The translations under genes were made by a program, and so were the position numbers. From the NCBI GenBank assembly GCA_014529385.2, contig CM043966.1, positions 40,048,037 to 40,112,036 of the forward strand: 64,000 nt of DNA, in the 5' to 3' direction. The notes under the pieces were generated by a model that was not told the DNA's origin, ran no database searches, and saw nothing but the letters and a program-made list of their open reading frames with translations. Of the stretch, positions 32,899-44,894 are shown in pieces; the first letter of the stretch is position 1, and every line of letters begins with the position of its first letter. This DNA comes from Adiantum capillus-veneris (lineage: Eukaryota > Streptophyta > Polypodiopsida > Polypodiales > Pteridaceae).

Positions 32899-33912
32899 TT
32901 GTGGGTAACCATGGGTGATCATGTTGAGCCACAGGGTATGCATTTTCACCCAGCAACAATGCAAATGTTTCAAGCATTTGCAATGTTCATCCAACAACAA
33001 CATGCTACTGAAAGAAGGGAGATTTCAGCAACGAAGGCCATACAAGCGGTCGTCAACAGAATGGATCAGCTCAATGTCAAAGATGTAACCAAGTACTTAC
33101 GTGAGTATGTGAAGGAGATGGAGCTGCATCGCGTGTCAGAAGGTGAGATGATTGAAAGCTTTTAGCTAGTTGTTGCTCCAAAAATTAAGGAGCATGTTAG
33201 GGGAATTAAAGATGGGCATGGGAGAAATTGGGAAGAACTCAAAGTAGCTTTAAAGGAGGAATATTTCATGGAGGACTCGGAGAGAGTGACAAAAAGGACG
33301 TTCTTAGAATGGGTAGTCAAGCCAAAGCAAGGACTATCAATAACAGAGCTACTTAGGAAATTAGAGCGGCGCTATGCACAACTCACCAGGACAGAAAGGG
33401 CCACACTAGATGTAGAGAAGACAGATCTTTTCTTACAATCCGCAGGTAAAGAGTTTCAAGAAAATTTGGAGCTTGTTCTTGAAGATAAAGATGCTGAGCA
33501 AGGACTAAAGACCGACTAGAATGAAGTTGAAGGTGCTGTCTCGTTGCTTGCCAAACGACAAAGAAGAAGGGACAAGATGGTAGTGAACACTACAAGTCCT
33601 TCAACCTCAACTTCTAACAAAATGGTAAAACCTACGTTTATCGCTCCTAAGTTTAATGAGTCCATGCTAGATGAGCTTGTGAAGGGAATGCGTGACTTGA
33701 AGGTGAAGCTTGCAAAGCTTTAAGAAAAAGGCCAATCATCAAGGCCACTTCCTAGGCAAAGGCAACAACCCAAAGAAGGGTTTGTTAATAGATGTATTTG
33801 GTGTGATAGTACAGACCATGTAAGAAGGGATTGTGATGATTTTAGTGATGCTTTATCAGAAGATGTTGTCTTTTTTAAGGATGGTAAAATCCACTTAAGA
33901 GAGACGGGTCTA
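32899..33912 (+). pseudogene. gag: Nested gypsy gag
   Basis: Frame with MFQAFAMFIQQQHATERRE at the start, then a Gag core and a CCHC knuckle CIWCDSTDHVRRDC near 33796-33837. It is interrupted by stops at 33163, 33517 and 33721, all in one frame, so the original Gag was a single product continuous with protease. A start near 32929 would follow a short leader after the LTR. Confidence 0.8.
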
Positions 33913-33915
33913 CCC

Positions 33916-35286
33916 TTGAGAACTAACTTTGGGAAGGGGGGGATGCAAACCTTAGTTGAAGATATGGCAACTAACCATGCCACCTCTTCAGTTGATGCAG
34001 CTACTTATGGAGTAAAAATTGAGCATCTTAGTGATGAAGAGGTGAATGACCATCATGGTCAAATTTGGCCAAATGTCATGCAATTATCTAAAAAGGGAAA
34101 TCTTACAAAAGAGATTCTACATGAATCAGGTGATTGCAAATGTCTAGAAACAGGATGGAATGATCCAGTGGACTCATTGTCAGTGCATGCCTACATTACA
34201 AAATGCCAACAAAATGAGGCTATTGTAGAAGAGAAGCACAGACGTGAGAATGTTGATGAAGGACCATCAAAAAGAGCTTCTAGAAGTGGGGGAAGAAGCG
34301 ACTCAATGCCTTCTCAAACACCCTCAACACAAGGAGCACCTCCACCTGAAGTACTCATGGAGGAGTCTACAACAGGAAAGAAGAAAGAGCCAGCAAAAGG
34401 TAAGACAAAAGGCCCAACTTATAAACTACAATCTGATATTGAGGTTGCTACATATTTAAAGAAAGTCTTGGAGGAAAGGATCTTAAATAGCAAAATTGAG
34501 TTTACTCTGGGAGAAGTTCTTGGCATTGCAAAGCGTGAATTCCATGAGGAGATCATTGACATCATCAAGAGGAAGAGGCAAACCCTTGCTGAAGTTTCCC
34601 GTCCACAGGTTGAAGGGGAAACCTCAAATACACAAGGGATGCAGCTGCAAAATAGGGAGGATGATGGAGCTGTGGTAGGATGCTACCAATCTAGTGGGAG
34701 AGTGAAGCAAGTGCATTTCTCAAATAATGATGAAGAAGTTGAAGACATTCCTATGAGCTACTATTCACAAAGTCACTGGGCAAGGGCTACTATAGAAACT
34801 TTGGTCAAGGTAGGTGATCTTGAAGAACCATTTGTTGCCTTGATTGACCATGGTTCAGAAATAAACATAATGTCAAAGAGTCTCTACAACAAGTGCAAAT
34901 GGCCAATGGACACAAATCATGGCTGGATGGTAAAAGTGGCAAACAATTCATCTGGTGAATTGTATGCAGCATGTCCAGGTGTGAAGGTGACAATAGGTGA
35001 TGTAAAGATTGACCAAAACTTCTTTGTACAGGATACATCTTCATATCATCTCATCCTTGGACAGCCCAACATTGTGGGAGTCTGAATGGAAACAAAGGTA
35101 ATGGACGATGGTTCTGCATATGCTAGGATACGTAGCAAAAATGGTAAACGTGTTGTCCAATTTCTCACAGTTTGTGTGAACCATGAAAGAAATCGTGACA
35201 ACCTCATAGAACATCCTCTACCAAAGGTGAGCAAAGAGTTTCATGACCATAGGAAAATGATGGGTTTTGGCCAAGTACCATTGTAA
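33916..35286 (+). pseudogene. Nested gypsy linker and aspartic protease
   Basis: A 389-codon open stretch (to 35085) in the gag frame. A Lys/Glu-rich linker leads to a retropepsin-like domain at 34800-35080 with ALIDHGSEIN where family members usually have DSG or DTG, and later LILGQPNIVG. The Ser/Thr after the catalytic Asp is His here; this may be a lineage feature or a mutation. After a TGA at 35083 the frame stays open to 35284. Confidence 0.8.
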
Positions 35287-35363
35287 AGCGGGATTGCAGT
35301 GGTACAGAAAGAAAAAGGGTCTCGCCTGATCCAAAAATAGGTGAAAATTTCTCAACGGGCTCC

Positions 35364-37555
35364 TTGGTAACAAGGAATGGATCAGTATGTTTTACAAAAC
35401 TTGAAGATTTGAAGAGATGTGAGAGGCAATATGTACATAATGTACAAATGGGCATGAAAGAAAGTGGGTTGCTAGAGCCTACTGAAAATGTTTTGGGTTT
35501 GTGTGAACAAGTTTCTTTTGTAGATACTATGGGTGAGCTTGATGCTATAATGGGGTCTAGTTTGCATCTTGAAAATGAAGTTGTGGAAGTTTGCTCTATG
35601 GAAATGTATCCAGTAATAGAAGCCTTTAAAGAAAACCAAACAGTTGGCCCAGAAGTCCATGTTGAAACTAAGTACAAGAGTGTAGCAAAGAAGGTGAAAC
35701 CAGTAGCTTCACCCTTACCACCCAACAATAGGGAAAAAATTGAGCAGGCTTCTTTACAACCAAGTTTGAGGAATCCTAAGAATATTGGGCATACCTTCAC
35801 AAAGGAGTCTTTCCAAGAGTTGCAGATTGGTCGTGAGGAGATTCTAGCATAGGAGGAGACAAAGTGCTTCAAAGAAATGCTTTCAAAGCATGGTAAGGCT
35901 TTTGCATTTGATCCACATGAGATAGGATGTGTTGATCCTTCTATTGTAGCTCCTATGGTAATTTTCCCAATACCTCATGTGCCTTGGAATCTGCTGCCTA
36001 TTCCAATTCCAAAGGCTCATTTGCCAAAGTTAGTAGAGCTACTGAATGAGAAAATCAAAATGGGAATCTTGGAGCCTTCTTGTGCTCCATACTCAAACAG
36101 GTGGTTCACAGTTCCAAAGAAGAATGGTTCTCTACGTTTCATCCAAGATATGCAACCAGTAAACAAGGTGACAATTAGAAATGTAGGTATAGGTCCAATT
36201 GTGGATGAGTTTGCATAGGCGTTTGCAGAGAGGACAATCTACTCAATGGGGGATCTCTACTCAGGGTATGATCAATCTCAGCTTGCAATCAAAAGCAGAG
36301 ACTTGGCAACCATGAGGATACCTTGGGTTTGGTAAGGATGTGTACCTTGCCACAGGGAGCAACCAACTCGGTTGCACATATGATGAATGGGATGAATAAG
36401 GTCTTACGTGACTTTATTCCTCAAATCACAATGCCTTTCATTGATGATTTTCCTATCAAAGGATGTGAAGAAAGTGACAAATATGAAGCTTTGGATCTCA
36501 AGGGATGTCACAGGTTTGTGGTAAATCACATAAATGATTGTGATAAAATTTTGTCTAAGTTGGAAGAAGTGAATCTTACATTGTCAGGGAAAAAGTCTAT
36601 GTTTGGTGTCAATGAAGTGCTCATTGTGGGGAACATGTGCGGGCCATATGGTAGGAAACCTTGTCCAGTAAAGGTAGATTCCATCCAAAGAATGAAAGAA
36701 ACATGCACTAGCATCACTGAGGTTAGAAGGTTTCTGGGAGCATGAGTCTTCTATGTTATTTGGATTCCACATTATGCACATGTAGCTGATCCTCTTTATC
36801 AGCTACTTAGAAAGAATCAGAAGTTTAAATGGACAGAAGCACATGTAAAATCCATGAAAAAGCTAAAGGAGTTGCTCCAGTCAACAACAACTTTGAGAAA
36901 GGTAGACTATGAGTGTCAAAGGCCAGTAATTGTGACAGTAGAAACCAGTCCTACAAGGATTGGATGGGCAATAGGGCAAGATGACAAAGAAGCACACAGA
37001 TATGTGGTAAGATTTGGAGCAAAGGTACTAAGTGCTCACCAAAGAAACTATCCACAGATAAAGAGAGAGTTATGGAGTATGGTTACAGCCTTGAAAAGTG
37101 GGAAAGAGTACCTAATTGGTGCATGTGTGGTTGTAGAAACAGATTGTCTACCACTTCTTGGGATGATTACAAGCTGCTCAACGCCAGACATTGCTATGTT
37201 GCGGTGGATTGCCTACATTAAGTCCTTAAATCCTGAGTTTAAGCACATTGCAGGTAAAGACAATACAGTGGCAGATATGCTATCAAGGGCAAGGTATGAA
37301 GATGAGTCACAAATGATTGACGAGGGAGATGATGTAGGCACAAAGTTCTATTCTATCTCTCATGTCAAAGGTAACAATGTCTGCATGACTAATCTACTTG
37401 AATCATTCTTGAAAGAGCTTTATGAAGGTGATTGGATTCTTATTGGAAGCTACTTGAGTACTCTAACAAAACAGGATGATTGGTCTAAACAAGAATTCAA
37501 GAGGATACGCAGGAAAGAATATGGGTACTTTTTGAGGGATGGTTACTTGTGGTAG
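35364..37555 (+). pseudogene. pol: Nested gypsy RT and RNase H
   Basis: RT begins around 35877 with WNLLPIPIPKAHLPKL, GILEPSCAPYSNRWF, PKKNGSLRFIQDMQPVNK, and GDLYSGYDQSQLAIKSRD. A frameshift near 36320 leads to LPQGATNSVAHMMNGM and the active site MPFIDDFPIKG (FIDD, rather than the usual plant gypsy F/YxDD with -VYS). RNase H spans 36854-37300 (VETSPTRIGWAIGQDDKEA, VVETDCLPLLGMI, HIAGKDNTVADMLSRAR). The set of motifs recalls fungal-type Ty3 elements or plant lineages outside the common Tat, Athila and chromovirus clades. That placement is from memory and unchecked. Confidence 0.85.
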
Positions 37556-37599
37556 CATCCTAAACAAAAGGGTGCTACACCACAAGGGGTTATATGTAA

Positions 37600-38760
37600 A
37601 AAAGAGACTCAAGTAAAGCTCATGCAAGAGTTTCATGAGAGTCTATGGGCTGGACACAGGGGTGTGTGGGCAACCTTCTCCAAGTTGAAAGAAAAATACT
37701 GGTGGAAGGGTATATATAAAGATGTATCTCAATTTGTAAAGTCATGTGTAACTTGTCAAATGTATTCAAATGTCTGACATTGTGATGGATTGCACCCTAC
37801 ATATCCACTAGCCATGCACTATAAATGGGTTGTGGATTTAGTCACAATGCCTTTAGGACTCTGGCAGATGAGATACTTGGTTCTTGCATGAGAGGACCTA
37901 ACTAACCAGGTTGAAGTAAGAGCATTAAGAGCTAAAACCACAGAAGATGTGTGCAAATTCCTTCTTGATGAGGTGATTTGCCGTTATGGCTATGTGGGAA
38001 AGATCAGTGCAGATAGAGGTGAGCTTGATGCTGAGGAAGCAATGGAGTTCTTTACCAGATTAGGAATCAAGCTTTCTCTTACCACAGCTTACAACCCTGA
38101 AGGAAATGGAAAGAGTGAAAGAGGGCATCCTCCTATCATCAAAGCTTTGGCTAAGGCTTGCGAAGGAAGAGTTGGTGAGTGGCCAAAATTGTTACCATAT
38201 GGCCAAAATTGTTACCATATGCTTTATGGGCTGATCGTACAACACATAGCTCAATAACTGGCTACATGCTTGCGGAGCTATGGTCAATCCAGTGATGCCG
38301 ATTGAAGATACAATTCCCACATGGAATGTACTACCTTGGCAAGAGGGGCTTAGCAGGGAAGATCTCCTTGCATTGCGTATAAGGCAGCTAGAGAGAAGAC
38401 CTGGAGACATTGAAGCTGCAAAAGAACGACTCAAAAATGCAAGGTTGAAAAACAAGGACTACTTTGATAAGAGACATCGAATCAGGAGCAAAGAAATTGA
38501 CAAAGGTGACTGGGTTTTAGTGTATGATAGTAGCCTTGATAACCAGCACACAGTCATGCGTAAGTTCTCAAAAAGATGGTTTGGACCGTATGTTGTAAAG
38601 CATGTGCATGAAAATGCTACTTACAGCTTTTTTGAACTAGATGGTACAAAACTAAAGATTCCCATTGCGGGAAAAAGGATCAAAATGTTTAAGAGAAGAG
38701 GAGACAATGATCTAGAAGATGTTGATGAGGAAGAAGAGCAAAATACAGGTGAAGATTAAA
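37600..38760 (+). pseudogene. Nested gypsy integrase
   Basis: Zinc region HESLWAGHRGVWATFSKL with KSCVTCQMYS, then core WVVDLVTMPLG, KISADRGELDAEEAM and YNPEGNGKSERGHPP. The C-terminal domain has GDWVLVYDS, FGPYVVKHV and YSFFELDGTKLKIPIAGKR, ending in an acidic tail. Stops at about 37557, 37776 and 37890 and frameshifts near 38200 inactivate it. A 17-bp sequence ATGGCCAAAATTGTTAC is duplicated at 38200-38218, a small tandem duplication. No chromodomain is visible. Confidence 0.85.
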
Positions 38761-38870
38761 GTGAACATGAAGCTCTGGAATCATCCAGTGAAGAATAAAT
38801 CAAGGAAGATGTACAAGAGGTCTGATCTTACAAAGAGACAATGTGGCACATGCCGAAGGATGTGCAGGTT

Positions 38871-38883
38871 TAGAGGGGGTGGA
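38871..38883 (+). other. Nested gypsy polypurine tract
   Basis: TAGAGGGGGTGGA directly before the 3' LTR. Confidence 0.8.
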
Positions 38884-41055
38884 TGTCGTGTTGTCGCACG
38901 TATATAGTGGGAACGGGCATTAAACGATTTATCTTGTGACTTTTGACGCATAAGTATACTTCATATAATAACTCATTTGCATAAATAAAAGCTTTCTACC
39001 ATACCTTAGTATTACCTTTGAAGTAATATAAATTTACATTACTATTAGAAAGTACTGCAAGAGAAGTATCAATGATTGTGTCTCTTCTTGTCTAGAGGAA
39101 AAGCATTTGTATATTTCTTCTAATATCTCAGCTATACCCTACCATATATAAATTATTTTCTTCTTCTCACCTTTATTTAATAATATAAACCTTCAATAAT
39201 GCATACCTTCTTGGATACATACAAGAGGGAATGGCCTATTAGAAGACTTTATGAAAAGGAAGATCTAAAGCTTCTTGGACCATCCCAATTTGAAAATCCT
39301 GACCTAAGGGCGTGGAGAAAAGTCCGAAACCAAGTCAAGCTCTTTTAGTAGGCCAATTTTTCCTTTTGAAGCACGTCAATCCGAGCTACAGGTCAAAAGT
39401 TACAGGGGAGAGAGTGAACAATCCTCTCACAACTACACTACAAGAAGAGATGGTAAACAGATGAATCAAGTGAAAAGAGGTAATCTTGGTCTTTTTTCAT
39501 AAAATAAGATATTTGGAGGGTAAAATACATAAGCATGTGAATGTGACACCTCAAAGATGCCTTGAAGGACAGGACACACAAGTTGGGACCCCCTGCTGGA
39601 GCCACACAGAAGATGCCTAGGTCAGGCCCACATACATCATGCACCCACATGGAGCCTCAACAACCAAAAATGCTGAATTTCAAGATACTTTGAGTCCTAA
39701 TATTGCCCATTTTAAGAAATATCCAAAGAACATTTGATTTGGGCTAACTCTTTAGCCTAATCAAGTGATTATGTAAAACATGGCTCCCTCACCTATAAAA
39801 ATGGCAACCTTCTCTTCATGGAGGCAAGTTATGAGTGAGTGAGAATAGCTCAATTCCATTGTGACACACTCATCTTAGTGCCACACTTTCTCTTGAAGAA
39901 AGTGTGAAGTCTTGCCTCATCTTCTCTCTCCATTCAGCTGGTGGTGATTGCTCTCATGTAAGATATATGTTGCTAGTTTTCCTTTCATTTTCATATCTAG
40001 TCCAATAATTGTCTCTAACTCTATTTCTATCCCTCATTATCTATCTTTAATACCACCACCACACTAAGATCTATCCCTAATTCTATCTTTACTACTCCTT
40101 TGATCTCTCTTGTTGGGTCCTAATTGTTTCATTGGAAGGTATTCAAGCAGCAACCTTGTCAATGTAATGGGTACAACCTTCTTGCGGGAAACAATTATGT
40201 GCACAAGGTTAGTAACCATATCTTCATCTTCCACAAGCATCTCTCTCTCTTAAGGTTCTCATTCTCTTCCACAAACTCTAGAATCTCCTTGCTACATGTA
40301 CTTCTCTCCCTGCAGTATCCTTATTGCCTAAGGGCAACAATAGGGCTTGGGAGAGAAACTCTCTTCTTCTTCTCCTTTCACTTCTTTCACACCTTTATCT
40401 TTGAACATACTAATTATATCATTGATGAATAACCATAATCCACATAGAGGTAATTTCTTTCAATTCCATTCAGTGCAATCTATTAGGGTCAACATTTGGA
40501 TTAGCCGGAAGATTCACTTTCAGCAACGCATAGTGTTTCTATTTGGTCCTGAAAGGATCAACGAAGTACTTCTCTCACCAGATCCCATCATACTACCTAT
40601 TATTGACTATGTCTTCTCTTTTGATGTGAATGTGGTTATTTTATTATGAATCAAGAGGATTTGTACTCACAACTAATCCCAATTGCTAGACAAAACATAT
40701 ACATTATAGTAAGCACAAAGCTACAGTTCCAAAGAGCAATCCGTAGCTTATTTGGACAACAAATATTAAATATCATTAACTTATCCATTAACCCTTTTAT
40801 CCTACCCATGATACGATATGATCATAATCTTGATGTTTTCATTTTTGTTTTGTTCTGACTATCTTTCATGATTTCTCTCCATCACGTGTGTGTTTATAAG
40901 GGAAAGTGAGAGGCTTCTTTGGCTACATTTCTTCTTTAGCTCTAGAAGCTATGTTATCTAGATCTTAGCTCCTTCTCATAACACTTGATCTTCCTCACAA
41001 AATCTCATAGCAAGAGGCCCGGTCCGTTCCTGGCAAGACCGCCAACTTCTTGACA
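38884..41055 (+). repeat. Nested gypsy 3' LTR
   Basis: 2,172 bp, near-identical to 30688-32857 by eye, followed by the second CCGC. Confidence 0.95.
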
Positions 41056-42385
41056 CCGCATAGGGAGGGGCATATGATTCATACATAACTTTCTCACAAA
41101 GGGAATGGGTAGCACGTAGCCTATTGCCATGGAGAAGATAACCATCCTGCAAGGTGAATGGTTCCTCTTTCTTCCCCAAACCAAGGGCTGAGATTATGTC
41201 TCTATAGTCACGGTCAGTAGCATACTCACCTATCATAGAAGATAGATCAGTGTGTGTAGCTATAGACACTGCATCAACTTTTGGTCGTCCGTGAAAGTGC
41301 ATCAGCCACTTGATTGTGCTTACCTGCAATGTGAGAAATAAGAAAATTAAATTGCAAAAGAAAATTTTCCTGCCTCATTTGTTTGTGAGAAAGCTTGGTT
41401 TGTGTCATGAAGTACTTGAGACTTTGGTGGTTGGTTCCTAGAATAAATGTAGTTCCCAATAAATATTGCTTCCATGTGTCTGAGGCATGTAGAACAACTA
41501 AAACCCCTTTCTTATAAATTCCTAAGACTCGTTCATTTGTATTCAGCCTTCAGCTCTCATATGTTATGGCATGCCCTTGTTGAAGCAAGACAATTCCAAG
41601 GCAATCACCACAGGCATCGCATTGGACCTCAAATGGCTTTGAGAGATCTGAAAGCATGAGGATTGGCTGGGAGGTAAGCTTATCTTTGAGCTTTTCAAAA
41701 ACATTTTTCTCCTTAGCAGTCCATTAATATATGTAATGTTCTTCTTTGTTAAGTCATGTAATGGTGCTCCTATTTGAGAAAATTTTGCTATGAAGCATCT
41801 ATAGTATGCACACATATTAATAAAGCTCCTTAGCTCATGTAGATTCCTTGGATTAAGCCATGCTCTTATTACCTCTAACTGTGATGGATCCATATGGATA
41901 CCATATTGAGAGATAATATGACCTAAGTATTGAATCTCTTGAAGGAAAAATTCACTTTTCTTTTGGTTGAGAAAAAGCTTGCTCTCCCTTATTGCTTGGA
42001 AAATCACTTGGAGATGTTTCTTGTGTTTCACCAAAGACGCGGAGTAGATGATGATATCATCAAAGAACACTCTAGTGAATTTTTGGTAGGGTCTAAATAT
42101 TTTCTCCACTAGATGATTGAACATGGCTGGTGCATTAATCAATCCAAAAGGCATGACTAGATATTCATAAATACCAAATGATGTACGAAACGCGATCTTT
42201 AGAATATCTTCATCCACTATCCTTATTTGATGATAGCCACTTTTAAGGTCAATCCTATTGAAGTAGGTAGAACCTTGTAGCTTATCAAACAGATCTTTGA
42301 CCCAAGGCACGGGAAGTCTGTTTTTGATAATGATATGGTTTAGTGCTCGATAGTCCACACACATATGGTGACATAAGTGGTGCAC
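41056..42385 (-). pseudogene. pol: Chromovirus RT and RNase H, 5' truncated
   Basis: Read right to left: MCVDYRALNHIIIKNRLPVP, YFNRIDLKSGYHQIRI, YLVMPFGLINAPAMFN and the active site FFDDIIIYS, then YLGHIIS and the connection domain to about 41700. RNase H is badly frameshifted, with FILGTNHQSLKYFMTQTKLS and SHIAGKHNQVADALSR near 41280-41450. The start of RT is missing: homology begins abruptly at MCVDYRAL near 42366. Confidence 0.92.
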
Positions 42386-42518
42386 TTCTCATCGGCGATC
42401 ACCTACACACCTATTGGACCGACAAGCCCGGTCCATGACTCAATCAAATAATGATAAGGGGCCTGTCGAAGGTGATAGGGTGTCCGTAAGAGTTAACAGA
42501 CTTCCCAAAGAGAAATGT

Positions 42519-42840
42519 TCATAATGCATCCAAAATGACAAGTTGAGGGTCTCTTTGAGTCATAAGTTTCAAAGTACTAGCAACAGTATGATAAGAGTCT
42601 AGCAACACATCAAGAAAAATCTGAACAAATGAACTATAAAAAATGACTTCACCTACAAAAATGAGTTTCTCATTAATGTCCTCGGTACCAACAAGGAAAG
42701 TGTCCATATCATCTTCCTCTTTCATAATCTTTGACTCCAACTCTCTATGCAGCAATGTAGTTTTAGCCTCATTGCAACTTGCATAAAGACTAGCCAAAAT
42801 ATCCCAAGCATGTTTAATAATTTTGTTGAGCTAATGTGAG
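42519..42840 (-). pseudogene. gag: Copia gag fragment
   Basis: Minus-strand frame with FVQIFLDVLLDSYHTVAST and LKLMTQRDP, the UBN2-type copia Gag signature. Only about 100 codons remain. It is not attached to other copia parts. 42386-42518 between it and the chromovirus holds nothing recognisable. Confidence 0.75.
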
Positions 42841-42925
42841 GAGTAATGGTGTGATTCATAGATAATGCAATCAATGCATGATCCTACGCATCTCTAACAT
42901 CCCAACGAGACTGACATTATGCCTG

Positions 42926-44160
42926 TTAAATGTGAAAAGTTTCATTGATGCAGTGACTACCTTTATTTGAAAATATATCTAGAGGATAGCCATTTTTCGA
43001 GATGATGCATTCATAAATGAACAAAACTATGGATTTAGTTGTTTTATTTGGAAGTGTGTTGGCTTCAACCCACGTGGTCATGTAGCATGTTTCCATGATT
43101 ATGTACTTTTTCTTTCTAGGTCTTTTCTTCTTGAAGGATCCCATGAAATCTATTCCCCACTTCATGGATAGTTCTAAGGGCTGGATGATAGTTAAATATG
43201 TCATACATATTGCAGTTGGTCTACCCATCCTTTGTAAATAGCACATGTTTTTCAAAAAAATTGAACATCTACCATGATGCTTCACCACCATAGTCCAGCT
43301 TGTAGAATTTTTGTATGAATTATTAAAGTGGAAAAATATTCTCTAGAGCTCCCAATATGATCTTCATGGATAGTCTACACTCTCGCTTGGATTGGTACGC
43401 ATCTCCTTAACACACCATTTGTTTCTTAATCTCTAACGACATCCTCCAATTAGTGTGAATATTAGATTTTTTATTATAAGTTCCATTTCATTGTCCTGAG
43501 ACCACTCTTTTAGTAGGCTCCCTTATTTCAAGAAACCATAAATCTCTGTCCATTTAGGATATGATTGTTTTGATGTGAATGTCTGAAATAATTCAGCTTC
43601 CATTGGTTCCTCCTTAGTGACGTTCATGAGATTCCTTTAGTGCTACCTGCTCAAAAGAAAATCAACCCCACAATGTGTTTTTCTAGGCTTATGCAATTGT
43701 TTGAATTCAAACTCCAATTGAAACATCATACATCTAATTAACCTTCCTTGGATAACTATTTTGTTGATCAAATATAGCAAGGCCTGATGATCCACATATA
43801 AATGAAACAACTTGCCAAGCACATAATGTCTGAACTTGGTTGCACTGAGAACCATTTGCAAGGCTTCACTTTATGTGGTAGAGTATCCCTAATCAACCTT
43901 GTTGAACCTTTTGACAGGATAGTCTAATATGTCTTTCAAGAGGTTATCAATATCTTCTTTCATCTTCCTTTCATAATTGGGATTCACTATGTATCTCTGT
44001 AGTGTGAATGGTCAAGAATTAGGTTTCAATGATTTAGAGTTTTCCTTGACTATTGGTTTCAGATGCTTGTTAACTTTAATGATCTTAGTTTTTGCTTCAG
44101 TTCCCAAATTCCATTCTTCGACTTCTTTGGTAGTAGCTAGTTAGAGCTTCCTTCTCCCTT
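42926..44160 (-). pseudogene. pol: Gypsy pol remnant with RT deleted
   Basis: From right to left: a pre-RT segment near 43975-43900 (MKEDIDNLLKDILDYPVKR), immediately followed by the end of RNase H at 43861 (MVLSATKFRHYVLG, VDHQALLYLINK, HCGVDFLLSR), then integrase at 43291-42926 (WGIDFMGSF, VEANTLPNKTTKS). The RT palm that should separate the first two is absent, so an internal deletion removed it. 43300-43640 is degraded linker. 44160-44470 continues as decayed sequence. Confidence 0.8.
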
Positions 44161-44473
44161 TCTTTTGGCTAATGACTCCTCCTCTTTTTTTGTCCTTATA
44201 TCAGCTTCATATTCATCGAGTAGAGAATTTGAACTTGCTTGTACATGATTTCCTTTTGATACTAAATGACCATTTTTCTTTGGTGATTGGGTATTCTGGC
44301 TTCTGGATTCTCTGCTAGCATAGTTTTTCGATCGTATATATCTCCTTTAAAGCTTTTTTCAACTCTTGATCGCTATTTTTACGCTCAACTCGTGTCATGG
44401 TTGACTCCTTTTTTTGTTTTTTTGGCTTTTCTTGAGTATCCTATCACGTTTTTCTCGATGTTTTCAACATTCT

Positions 44474-44660
44474 CACTACAACAAAAAAGGGGGCCTTCGA
44501 CGTAGGTTTCGACGCTTTCCGTCGAAAAAACCGTCGAAATACCTGTCCCTACAAAAACGTTGCAATATCCATCGATATATGCGTCGAAAGGCACTGTTAT
44601 CGATGCATATTTCGACGTGCCTAGCGACGCAGATTGCGACGACCATAACCAAAAAAATAA
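44474..44660 (+). mobile_element. Terminus of another CACTA family
   Basis: CACTACAACAAAAAAGGGGG is a typical CACTA end. It is followed by repeated TTTCGACG / CGTCGAAA motifs (44490-44640), a different subterminal motif from CACTA-1. No matching ...TTGTAGTG end was found before 47710, so the element's extent is unknown. 44660-45800 holds only repeats. Confidence 0.65.
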
Positions 44661-44894
44661 TCTTGGGCAGAGGATAGGCAGCCTGGCCTGTGCCTAGAGA
44701 AAAGATGGACACAGCCACAGCCAGACTGCCTGTCCTCTACCCAAGAAAACGAGCAGCACCAAAATCAACCGTGCTCCCATAGAAATTTCGGCAGAGTTTC
44801 CTTCGTTTTAACATAAAATTTTCAAAAAAAACCATATGTATATGCCTCCTACATGCTATCCATGTAGGATCTCACATGAGATTTAAGGCAAATG

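Larger units (their letters stand above)
30688..41055 (+). mobile_element. Nested Ty3/gypsy element with 2.17-kb LTRs
   Basis: 10.4 kb, LTRs 30688-32857 and 38884-41055, both starting TGTCGTGTTG and ending CTTCTTGACA. They differ only at scattered positions and small indels, so insertion is fairly recent. The target copies are 4 bp, CCGC (30684-30687 and 41056-41059), confirmed because the interrupted chromovirus frame is restored. The internal region encodes gag, protease, RT, RNase H and integrase in gypsy order on the plus strand, with several stops and frameshifts. No TGG-type primer-binding site follows the 5' LTR. Confidence 0.95.
28981..42385 (-). mobile_element. Minus-strand chromovirus (gypsy), split by a nested element
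   Basis: Reading right to left: RT (42385-41700), RNase H remnants (to 41056), then after the insert at 30688-41055, the integrase (30687-30128) and chromodomain (to about 29430). A purine tract AGAGAGAGGTAA is followed by an LTR-like start TGTCATAAAAAC at 29057. It is truncated on its 5' side near 42385, and gag, protease and the 5' LTR are missing. Removing the nested element and one CCGC copy rejoins the frame between RNase H and the integrase zinc region. Many frameshifts make it inactive. Confidence 0.85.
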
